The notes beneath the pieces are model-generated. The model ran no database searches. It was given only the letters and a program-made list of their open reading frames with translations, and was not told the origin of the DNA. Below, piece by piece: positions 24,375 to 33,981 of a DNA stretch of 64,000 nucleotides (within the stretch, counting starts at the first letter, position 1; the number at the start of each line of letters is the position of its first letter). The stretch is from Chamaecyparis obtusa (Eukaryota; Streptophyta; Pinopsida; Cupressales; Cupressaceae), in assembly GCA_027943335.1 (NCBI GenBank), contig BSBK01008418.1:1-64000 (forward strand), given 5' to 3'. The translations under genes were made by a program, and so were the position numbers.

Positions 24375-25010
24375 TTTACAATAAAAAATGAGTATTTAAA
24401 ATTTTATAATTTTAATAACTATAGAAGTATTCTAACACTAAAATACTAAATTAGACAATTTGAATATTGATAGTTAAAGAAAATATATTTATCTCATCTA
24501 CTTAGTAAATTTTTAAAATGATATCTTACTTTATTACCCTCTATAGCTCTCCCCTCTTATCCCCCTAGTGGATCCATTCTCTTATTCATTTTCTTGTAAA
24601 GGAGTATACTTATAGAAAAACTACAATGTGCACCATGTTTACCTAGTAAAGAGCTCTCAAGCTAAGCCAATTATAGAGTGACTTGAAAGGGAGAGAATGA
24701 GTCTCTTGTTCAACTATAATACCTATGTAGTTAATCATATATTTATCTCATTGTTACTAAACACTTTTGAAATATAAAATATATGAATATAGATATAAAT
24801 GAGTGATTAGAAATTTTATATTTTTAATAACTATATAGTATTCTAACATTAAAAATACTTATTTTGACAATTATAAGATTGATAATTTAAGAATTTATAC
24901 ATTTATCTCATCCAATTAGTAAATTTTGAAAATGGTAAGTTACTTTGTTACCCTCTACAACTCTCCCATTTTAGCTCCTAATGGATCCATTTTCTATGTT
25001 CATTTTCTTC
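24375..25010 (+). repeat. Two diverged direct repeats of about 215 bp
   Basis: 24375-24590 and 24790-25010 share an ordered series of words: 'aattttata-tttttaataactata', 'gtattctaaca', 'gacaatt', 'atttatctcatc', 'agtaaatttt-aaaatg', 'accctcta', 'ctctccc' and 'atggatccatt' (or tggatccatt). The second copy leads straight into the copia RNase H fragment. Confidence 0.65.
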
Positions 25011-25017
25011 TGTTTAG

Positions 25018-25218
25018 AAATGGTAAGGTATTTCAAAGAGACTCTAGATTTTGGTTTGTGGTATAGGAAAGATAATGATTTATATATAAAATCCTATATA
25101 GATGCTAATTGGGTAAGATGTGTCGACGACAAAAGAAGTACCAATGGTGGGGCATGTTTTCTGGGAAAAAAATTACTCTCTTGGCTATTTAAAATAAGAT
25201 TAGTATCATTATCAACAT
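25018..25218 (+). pseudogene. Ty1/copia RNase H fragment
   Basis: The frame reads MVRYFKETLDFGLWYRKDND, then SYIDANWVRCVDDKRSTNGG, then LLSWLFKIRLVSLST. This is the start of the copia RNase H domain: the RYLKGT-like helix, the D of YxDAxW, the DDxxSTSG loop and the SW-K---SLST strand. The frame is cut right after SLST, where the AEAEY motif should come, and the apparent tail of the minus-strand LINE begins there. No other copia domain was found nearby. Confidence 0.85.
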
Positions 25219-25479
25219 AAAAAATTGAATCTTTTTTGTTTTTGATTATGTAAAATAGGTTTTGCAGGGTTCCTGAAACCTGATACATCTTATAATAAAG
25301 CATTAAAAAGTTCAAGTTTTAAGATAATAGAAACAAAAAGATGAAACAAGCCACAGACAGGCCAATATAAAATCCACCCCGGAGACAAAATGGTCAAAAC
25401 AGGGTAAAACAGAGATAGGAAAAAAGCACTAGGAAGAAAGGTCGGGATAGGTTCCTGAGCATTACGACAACATTGGTCT

Positions 25480-27508
25480 CGAGAAGCTCCATCTTCTCTA
25501 CCTCCTCCTTGATCTTCTAGATATTGTTGGAGTCTTCTTCGTCCTTGTTCTTCTTGGACCTATCCCTTGTTCTTTTTCTTGGACCTTCATTGGGCTTCTC
25601 CTTTTTTTCCTCTTTAATTATCTACACTTCCTTACCATCTAGGTTTTCTTTCATTATTTCTATGAGAAACTTGATGTTCTCATTTTAGGCCTTCAAGATG
25701 TTGAAGTTCTTCTCTGTAATTCCATTGAGGGTTTCCTCAAGGCTCTTCATCTTGTTAACCCTTAAGTCCAGGTGAAGAAAATCCTTAGTGGCATTGTGAT
25801 CCTTGTTGCTTTCGATTCCCTGGATTTTATTGTTGAGGTCTCCCATTTTGTGGTAGAGCCATTTAAATGATTTTAATTGATCCAACATACTATTCTTAAC
25901 ATTATTGAGAAGGTTTAGCTCCATTTCTATGGCCTTTTCACTAAGGATGACCAAGGCCGCGTTAATCAGTTCCTCTTTCTGGATTCTACCATCCTCATCC
26001 TCAAGAATTTTTGGATTCACAGCTTCCCTAATTATCCCATCTTCATAGTGTTCATGTTGAAGTTGTACCAAACTTTTTTCCCCTTGCCATAGTCATCATT
26101 GTGATACTCCTCTCTAGACTGGTTTTTATCATTTGAATAGTCACATGGGTTTGGGGACTGGGCTGAAGGGTCGTCCTAGTCCTCATCAGGCACGTCAATT
26201 TTTGGGTCCTAAATCTTGTCATGGGTACTAGAAGGTGGGGGGGGGGAGTGGTTCCTTCACTGATTGCTAGATCTACATATTTTCGGCCTGAGTATTCCCC
26301 CTTTAAATAAATATTTTTCCCCATGGCTTGCTCCTTATTCTTTAGCCTCTCCTCTAGAATTATCCTCCTCTTCATCAGTGTTCATATCTTCCACATTTTC
26401 ATTATACTCCTCTTCTAAAGAGATCTCCAATCTTGCCTACTTTTTGTGAGGTTTTTCTTTTTTTACTGAACTTGCAAATCTCTTCTTAGAGGAAGAGGCT
26501 TGTTTCTTCTTTTTGACCTCTTCTTCCTCATGGTCCTTTGATTGTAATCCCACACTATCTTCTGAGTCTAAGGGGACATAGTCCGAACAAGAGACATCTT
26601 CTCTTTCCTTGTTGTCCACAATTTCCTTCCCTAGGGTTTGGGCTTTAAAATATTTGTAAATTGAAAGTAACAATCCCTCATGTAAAGTAGTGTTAGCTAT
26701 ATTCTTGTCCCTATAGCCATTTATATTATCATTTATAGAGGCATACAAGTAGAACATGATGGAAACCTTCATACTGTGTCTGATATGATTTAGCAGCACG
26801 AAGTGGTAGGTCCTAATCATGTCAAACCTTGTGTCCAGCATCACATGAGAGATCAGAGCTCTAAGAACAAATCTCCACAATATTTTTATTCCTTCAGGCT
26901 GGTCATACATTTCCACTTTAATGATTTCTTTCTTCTCTTCCTTATCTCTCACAAAATCATTGATAGTTGTGTCAAAGATTATGCGGTCCCTGTAAAATTT
27001 ATTGCCCACAATGGGGATACCAATGAATTTCGAGATGACCTCCTCAGTTCAGTGAAATTATTTCCTTCTATCTCTAGACACCCTTCATTCAATCTTTTCA
27101 CAAACATCTTAGTGACAGTCAGCTTACTTCCATGTAACCTTTCTATGAAGGTCAAGATATCCCCTTTTTGTAGAGCGTTCCAGACCTTGGTGTGTCTCCT
27201 CCATTTCCCACTATTATTCATGAGCTCCCTTCTATGTCTTTCCCCTCCCATCACACAAGGATGGCTTTGGACAAAACTTGGTTTAACAGATAGTTGTTGT
27301 TCTGATTTTTTCTCACAACAGTCGTCCTGAACTTTCTCCTATTATTCCTTTGAAAATAGATATTAATCTTGGGAATGAACACCCAAAAAGTGTGTGAAAG
27401 GGACGCGTACTTATTATCTTTCCTGTCCATCTGGTACATACCATTTATGGAATGGTACATCCAATAAACCACATTACAATTCATTATTATCATTAATGAT
27501 TCCCTCAT
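25480..27508 (-). pseudogene. Plant transposon-protein-like ORF with coiled-coil tail
   Basis: Three successive minus-strand frames (27508-27251, 27254-26979, 27009-26437) look like one broken protein. The pattern is a loop TVTKMFVKRLNEGCLEIEG, a strand EVISKFIGIPIVGNKFYRD and then a helix-rich part (ILWRFVLRALISHVMLDTR, HFVLLNHIRHSMKVSIMF). It resembles the large plant family annotated as putative plant transposon protein, but no database check was possible. A basic/acidic linker follows (DHEEEEVKKKKQASSSKKRF). Then 26071-25685 is a helical, coiled-coil-like frame. It lies directly after the LINE RNase H on the same strand. Two frameshifts and several stops make it non-functional. Confidence 0.5.
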
Positions 27509-28000
27509 TTCCTTGGTATTTTTCCCTCTTGACTAAATCCTTCACCTCATGAGGGAAATCTCCACTGTGATGCCATCTTATCATTGCATCCTTTTTGACA
27601 GCAAAGTTGGAAAACTAGTCAGCAACATGGTTGGTTTCCCTGTACACGTGGGATATGTTAACCTTTTCAAAAGAATTTAAAAGAGAACGCATTTCTTCTA
27701 TCATGTTAGATATAGTCCATGAATGTGAGTGGTTTAAATTTAAACAATTTATGATGTTCTTGGAGTCTCCTTCAAGCTAGAGCTTTTTGACCCCTATGTC
27801 ACAACTAGTTTAGTAACTTAGAGGGCTACATTTGCTTCAGCTAAGTGGTTTGTTTGAGAGCCAAGAGGGAAGGTGACAGTTGCAAGCCCAAAACCATAGC
27901 AATTTCTGATCACACCTCTACTACCTGGCTCGCTAGGATTTCCTTTGGTCGCACCATCAAAGCTGGCCTTGGACCAACCATTCAGGGGATAGCTCCAGGT
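27500..28000 (-). pseudogene. LINE RNase H domain (RVT_3 type), broken
   Basis: Reading from about 27985 downwards, FDGATKGNPSEPG is the DGAxKGNPG start of plant LINE RNase H. It continues through NCYGFGLATVTFPLGSQTNH and LAEANVAL (the AExxAL glutamate). The C-terminal part, in other frames, has the HVYRETNHVAD-like segment near 27640, with the last catalytic residues. Frameshifts break the domain at least twice. Confidence 0.7.
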
Positions 28001-28319
28001 GTAATTCTATCTTTTCTCAATGCTCCTCTTAGAGGCAATAGTTTGGTCTTTTCCTACAAAAGGGTTAGAACCACCATAGAAAATAAAGTTTTCTTCCACA
28101 GTAATGTGGATCTTTTCAAAGATAATTTTAGGAGTAGAACAATCTCAGAAGATACGATTATTGCATTATTTCCAAACTCCCCAACATAAACGTGGGAGAA
28201 TATAGGATTAGTAATGGAGAGAACCTGTAGTTTTAGAGGAGAAGGCCCATTGGGTAAAAAGGTCTTGAAAAGATAAGGGGAAAGCACCATGATAAATCTA
28301 AAGAAGAAAGGAGAAATTG

Positions 28320-28440
28320 CCAAATTTTGCTAACATAGGAGAGTGAATAAATATGTGGTCCATAGATTCATCTTGGCATCTAAAGAGCACACACCTATTG
28401 GGGATCTAGAAACCCTTCTTTATAACATGATCAATTGTTA
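28320..28440 (-). pseudogene. Zinc-binding region of LINE reverse transcriptase (zf-RVT-like)
   Basis: On the minus strand CVLFRCQDESMDHIFIHSPM has the shape of the CxxC...E(S/T)xxHIFxxC zinc region found between RT and RNase H in plant LINEs. Two cysteines are replaced (F for the second, S for the last), so zinc binding is probably lost. Confidence 0.6.
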
Positions 28441-29019
28441 GAACTTGATTTTGAAGCAAAAGGCTAAAGAAAATTTTGGGGGTAAGGCCAGGGAACTAGG
28501 ATTTAGCCCAAAAAGGATTGGCTTCCTGATCTTGACACAACTAAGTAGAATAGGCAGAGGCCACCGAGAAGGCCCCTTTAGGAGAACCTTAACAAATAAG
28601 CATATCTTGAGAGGGGGACAGGGAGACTGCATTAAGGGTAATCATAAGAGGAATCAAATCCCGAGAAACATGGGAAAGGTCCACCCAAGCATTTTCCACT
28701 CTGTAGTTACAAACTTGGGATCCATAGATGTGGATGCACTCCTCCATCCAGATATTGAAAGGCTCGTAGTCCCTCAAGGGTCCCAACTGAAGCTAGTTAT
28801 CATTCCAGAAGTTGATAGAGTGGCCATTCCCTATTTTCCATTTTTCCTTGGATTTAGCAATATCCTTTTCATTGAGGAAACTATTCCAAATATAAGAGCC
28901 TTTCGAAATATCATTATCTCCAAATAAATGATTAATTGAGTTGTTAGTAAGATACTTATCTTCAAAGGTGTCACGCCATTCCCCAGTGCTCTTGAAAATG
29001 TGTCATATTTGTTTATCTT

Positions 29020-30400
29020 GGGGAGCTTTGTTGAAAGGTTTGATCCTCCTTATCCCTAATCTGCCAGCACTCTTAGGCTAAAAAACTTTGTCCCAGGCTA
29101 TAAGAGGGAGTCTCTTATATTCTTCAATCCCAAACTAGAGAAATCTTCTTTGAATTCTTTTCATGGCCTCCGCAACCTTAGCCAAAATTGAAAAGAGGCT
29201 TAACACAGGTTGGAAGGTTTTGTAGAGTAGATTTAACCAGCAGGATTTTTCCTGTCTAACTTAGAGTGACCCCTTTACAACTAGCCAAATTCCTTTTAAA
29301 TCTATCAATTAATTTGTTCTAGAAGGCTTTCAGTGGTTTGACGCCTAAAGGCAGGCCTAGGTAATTGGTAGGGAGAGAGTCAATGTTGCATCCTAGGATA
29401 TCTGTAATTCTCCTTTGTCTCTCCTCTGGAGTGTTAAAAAAGAATATTTCAAGCTTTTATTCTAGTTAATGGATTGGCCAGTAGCTCAAGTATAAGAGTT
29501 GAGAAAATGCTTCACCACTTTGGCTTCACCCACTGAGGCCTCACCTCCTAAAATGGTGTCATCAACAAACTACTGGTGAGAGAAAATATAGGTCCTAGAT
29601 GATAATTTAATACCTTTCAAATCCCCTAAGCTCCTAGAGGTGGATATGAGCCTCCTGAGGCACTCAGAAAGAATGATAAAGAGAATAGGGGATAGGGGAT
29701 CCCCTTGTCTCAAACCCTTGGTGGATTTGAAAAAGGCCGATGGGGATCCATTGACCAAAATTGCCAGAGACAGAGTGGAGATGATTTGATGGATAATCTT
29801 ACAAGTATTAGTATTGAAATCAAAGTCACCAAGAACCCTAAGTAAGAACTGCCAATCAACCCGATCATAAGCCTTGGACAAGTCAAGCTTGAGAAGGAAG
29901 CCTTCCCTTTTACCAGCTTCTAAGGAATGAATCACTTCACGCACTACCATTATAGAATCAATAATTTTTCTTCTGGGCATGAAACTAGACTACTGAGGAG
30001 AAATAATAGAGGGGATCACTTTAAGAAATTTGGAGGTGATAACTTTAGAGATAATCTTGAAGGAGTTGCACAGACTTATGGGTATGAAAAGATCCATCAA
30101 GTCTGCCCCCATGGTCTTACGAATAAGCACTAGAAAAGTAGCATTAAGTTCTTTGAGGAGGTTCTTAGAACCAAATAATTCCTACACCTCTTTGACCACA
30201 TCAAATTTCACCACATCCTAGTAAACATGAAATAAAAACATCGGGAAGCTATCAGGTTCGAGGGCTTTATCACCTGGAAGAGAATCCAAGGCTTTCTTAA
30301 CTTCAGCCAAGTCTGGGATAGAACATAAGACTTTATTTTGGTCTTCAGAGATTATTTTAGGAATATTTTTAAGTAGTGTGTCTTGATCCCCCTCTGACAT
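29020..30400 (-). pseudogene. LINE reverse transcriptase domain, broken
   Basis: The frame at 30400-30218 holds the N-terminal motif (IPDLAEVKKALDSLPGDKA, EPDSFPMF). Around 30110-30010 the 'PISLCNSFKIISKVI' motif can be read. The frame at 29980-29570 has FLLKLDLSKAYDRVDW with the first catalytic Asp, and KGLRQGDPLSPILF. The catalytic pair FVDD follows at about 29566-29555, just after an in-frame TAG (29570-29572). Thumb-like remnants (GIEEYKRLPLIAWDKVF) continue to about 29.03 kb. All core RT motifs are present but spread over stops (several TAG) and at least one frameshift. Activity as cDNA-synthesising enzyme is not possible in this state. Confidence 0.9.
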
Positions 30401-31049
30401 CTCTTGATCTTTGGACTAAACAGAAGAGAAGAAATCAATAGCTTCCTTCACAATGTGATTTTCCTCCTACAAAATCTAGTCTCTCATCTTAATACTACTG
30501 ATTCAGTTGGCCGCTCTGTGTCTCATAGTTGAAAGATGGAAGAAATGAGTGTTATAATCTCCTTCCCTTAACCAAATGGACCTAGATCTCTTCTTCTAGA
30601 AAGTATCCTCCTTTCCTATAATATTATGATACTCTGACAACATAGATATCTTGTTAGTCAGTTTCATCTCATCATAGCCCTCTCTTTGGATTTCTTCTTG
30701 AATGAGGTTTAGGCAAAAGATAGCCTTGTCTTTTGAGGAGAAGATATTACCAAATTCTTCCTTATTCCACTATTTGATATTCAAATTAATATTTCTAATA
30801 TTTTTAGCCACCCTGAGCATGGAAGTACCCTTAACATCTATATTCCACCAATCTTTTATTTTGTTTTCCTGGTTAGGATGAGAGATCCACATCTTTTCGA
30901 ATTTGAATGGAAAGCTCATTTTCTTAGAAATCTAGTCAAGAGATAGAGAAATGGGAGAGTGATCTACGCCAATTCTTACCAAAGTTGAAAGGTTACAATT
31001 ATAATGATCCATCTAGTCAACAATGATCAAAGCATAGTCTAGCTAGACT

Positions 31050-31650
31050 TGAATGCACTCCCTTCAACTTCTCCTATTGGATCAGGTGAAGTTAGCACCC
31101 TGGAGGTCCACATCTAAGAGGGCTTGGTCATTAATGAAATCCATGAGATCTTTCCTGCTTTCCAAATCTGAGGAGATACCTCCCTTTTTTTCCCCTTCTT
31201 TGAGGGGAGTATTGAAATCCCCTATGATTATCCCCTTAGTATGATTTGAGCCAGACATAATGGTTTTGATTTTCTTCCAATAAGACCTTCTACCTTTTTT
31301 GGAATTAGGAACATATATATTCACAATATATCAACTTTCATTATCTTTTATCCAAGTAAAATTCATAAGGAGTAGATTACCTTCTTTGTGAATGACTTCA
31401 GCCTTCAGGTGAAAGGAATTCCACATAGTCATTAGGCCTCCAGAAGCTCCTTCAGAACTAGAAGCTCTTATTTTGATAGATTTGAAAAATCTAATACCCT
31501 CAAGCTTATCCTTCTTCACCTTGGTTTCCTGGATTAACATAATATTAGGTCTGTGATCCCTTATCATATTTTTGATAACATCTTGCTTATGTGAGTTGTT
31601 TAGCCCATAAATATTCCAAGAGATGAATTTAATTTCTTTTTGGAAGTGCA
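31050..31650 (-). pseudogene. LINE AP-like endonuclease domain
   Basis: Starting near 31645, ISWNIYGLNNSHKQDVI carries the WNxxGLN start of the L1-type endonuclease. LIQETKVKKDKLEG contains the catalytic Glu, and NIYVPN and IIIGDFNTPLKEGEKKGG (the GDFN Asp/Asn pair) follow. A TGA at 31331-31333 and another at 31082-31084 interrupt the frame; the latter sits where a Trp is usual (NFTW). This domain nicks target DNA in intact LINEs. The region behind it should link to the RT but is broken. Confidence 0.85.
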
Positions 31651-31816
31651 GACTTCTTGTATGGTCTTCTGGGTCCTATCCACTATGTTCTTGTTGGCTT
31701 CTTCTTTCCTGACCTGGCTTGCTTTCTTTCTCCTTGGAGTTTTTGATTTGGCCCCTACATCATCTTTATTTCTACTTCCAGTTGCTACTGGGGAGACCGG
31801 AGAAGGATCTCTACTA

Positions 31817-32336
31817 TTATATTTCTTCTTTTTCTAGACAATAGTCCATTCTCCCTCCTTTACTTCTTTGTATCTCACAAAGAGCTCTTCCATTTTTGTG
31901 AGCTTTCTTGGGGAAGTTGATCTCATCAATTCTTCCATTTTTTAAACTTGTCCAGAGCCACTTTCTTAGAGCAAGGGTTGGATTCCTATGAGGGGACACC
32001 TCTCTACACATTTTGCTTCAGACTAGAGAACCCTTCCTCCAATGAAGGTTCGAGGGAGTCCAGGACAAAGGAGATGTGATCCATCCTAGGGCAAGAATCC
32101 CCTCCTTCAGCCAATTCATCTCCCTTAATAATGAACTCTTCCGAGACATCTTGCAAGATATTGACTTCCAAGATTTTTTCAATACCATACAAGGGTAGAA
32201 ACTCCCCCCTATCCTCTAAACTTTCTTTCTGAGGATGAAAGATCTCCCCAACATCTTTGTTATTATTATCTTCCTTGCCTTCTTGGTTTGTATTAGTTTC
32301 TAGGTTCACCTCTGCTGAATCCTTTTTCTTCCACAC
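31817..32336 (-). pseudogene. LINE ORF1 C-terminal region, low-complexity
   Basis: Two adjoining frames (32336-32004 and 32011-31817) are hydrophilic and charge-rich, with NTNQEGKEDNNNKDVG and RMDHISFVLDSLEPSLEEG, and have no domain I recognise. In plant LINEs the stretch between the ORF1 zinc knuckle and the endonuclease is of this nature. Confidence 0.45.
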
Positions 32337-32449
32337 TCTTTGGGCATTGGCCTCAATACCTCCTTAGGACTTCATGTTTTTCTCCCTTGTTGGACCAGCC
32401 GGTTCTTGCTCCATGGTTTTTCTAGCTTTTGTTTGGGCATTCCATACTT

Positions 32450-33438
32450 TCCTTTCTTTCTCTAAATTCTGGAACATGGGGCATGATTGGGCATAGTGTC
32501 CTACTTTCTTGCAATGAAAATAGGTGAAAGGAATGCTTTCAAAATCTATTTTCTACACACATCTACCCAGTTTAGAATGAATCTCTATGGTCTCTAGCAT
32601 GTCTTTTCCTTCTTCCACCCCTATACAAATCCTTTCATAGGTGAGGCATCACCTTGCCACAGTGACCAAGTCAATCGAGAGAAGGGTTCCAAAGGATTTT
32701 TCTATATACCATAAAAAACATCTTCGTACCAGAACTCCAAGGGGAGTTCTAGTAATCTAACCCATACTGGGGCTTGAACAAAGAAAGAATTTAGATCCAA
32801 CTTGTGAGACCATTTTTGTAGTGCCAAAGTCTCTTTCCCTATCAACCAAGTTTTGCCACATAAGATTTTTTCTAGATCCTCCTTGCAGGAAAACTCAAAG
32901 GACAGAAAGCCCTTCGCCATTACAATGATTTGGACTTGACCCTTCAAATCCCATCTTTTTTTGGAAAAGACCCTAACAATCTCAATGTTTGGCCTCAGCC
33001 CCACAAATTTACCCACTAGAGTATGAGACATGGTTGAAATATTGAGATCAACCAACTCGTTAGGAATCTCAATAGTGTATTTTCCTTTTTCCTTATCTGA
33101 TGAGTCCTTGATAGTAGGGAAAGAGGACTTACCTATGGAGTTTACCCAAAAAAGAGTTGACCACCGACGGTTGAATACATTCCTTTCTTTATCATGTGGT
33201 TGGGTCCCCTTGTCTAAGGCTAGTCTAGGAAGAGCGCCAGGGATCTCTTCCCCTTCCCCCCCTTTCTAGGGTCTTTTAGTTTGTCACATGGGACCCCTTC
33301 CTTTTTTTATGGCTCTGCAAAGTCCTAATCTGCAAGGGATCCATCGATACGAGCATCTCCTAAGGATCCCATAGCCTGCAAAATAGGTTTCTCACCTGCT
33401 TTTTAATTCAAAAAACTTTCCACTCCTACGCTTGCCAT
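32450..33438 (-). pseudogene. LINE ORF1 with DUF4283-like domain and zinc knuckle
   Basis: The start ATG at 33436-33438 opens MASVGVESFLN, then stops follow. The frame at 33055-32702 has the DUF4283 pattern: TLVGKFVGLRPNIEIVR, KGQVQIIVMAKGFLSFEF, CKEDLEKILCGKTWLIG and APVWVRLLELPLEFWYED. A CCHC knuckle reads YFHCKKVGHYAQSCP near 32523-32480, with the first Cys replaced by Tyr. ORF1 proteins of this kind bind the LINE RNA. The frame is broken by several stops between the domain and the knuckle. Confidence 0.8.
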
Positions 33439-33499
33439 CTCCAATTGTTTATATATTTAAATTTTTTGTTTATATATTTGGATTTGAATATTTTTATCT

Positions 33500-33694
<195 letters not shown>

Positions 33695-33981
33695 TGTGAA
33701 GATATGAAAAGGCTATATTTTCCTTGATCTTATGAAGAAAAAATTATTTGTTCTACAAATTCATTATGTGCATTATATAATAGGTAATGTATTTTCTATG
33801 CAATATATTTTGTAAAGTCTAATAGATAATAGATATATGATAATTTTTTATGTATTTAAGACCAAGTATAAGAGATGGATAATATTATTATTGATTTATA
33901 ATTGGTCGTTAGAGGTACTCTCATAAAATTTCTACTTTAAAAAAAACATTTGATTCAAGCTATCATAAGAATGATAATTTG

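Larger units (their letters stand above)
25219..33440 (-). mobile_element. Plant LINE (non-LTR retrotransposon), decayed
   Basis: In transcription order on the minus strand the element has ORF1 (DUF4283-like plus zinc knuckle), AP endonuclease, reverse transcriptase, a zf-RVT-like zinc region and RNase H. It then has an additional coding block (25.5-27.5 kb) and an A-rich end whose plus-strand complement is TCTTTTTTGTTTTTGATT near 25231. The left junction falls inside the copia RNase H fragment. Stops and frameshifts occur throughout. The right limit is set by the ORF1 ATG at 33438; a 5' UTR may run to the microsatellite at 33.5 kb. I could not confirm a flanking target duplication. Confidence 0.8.
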
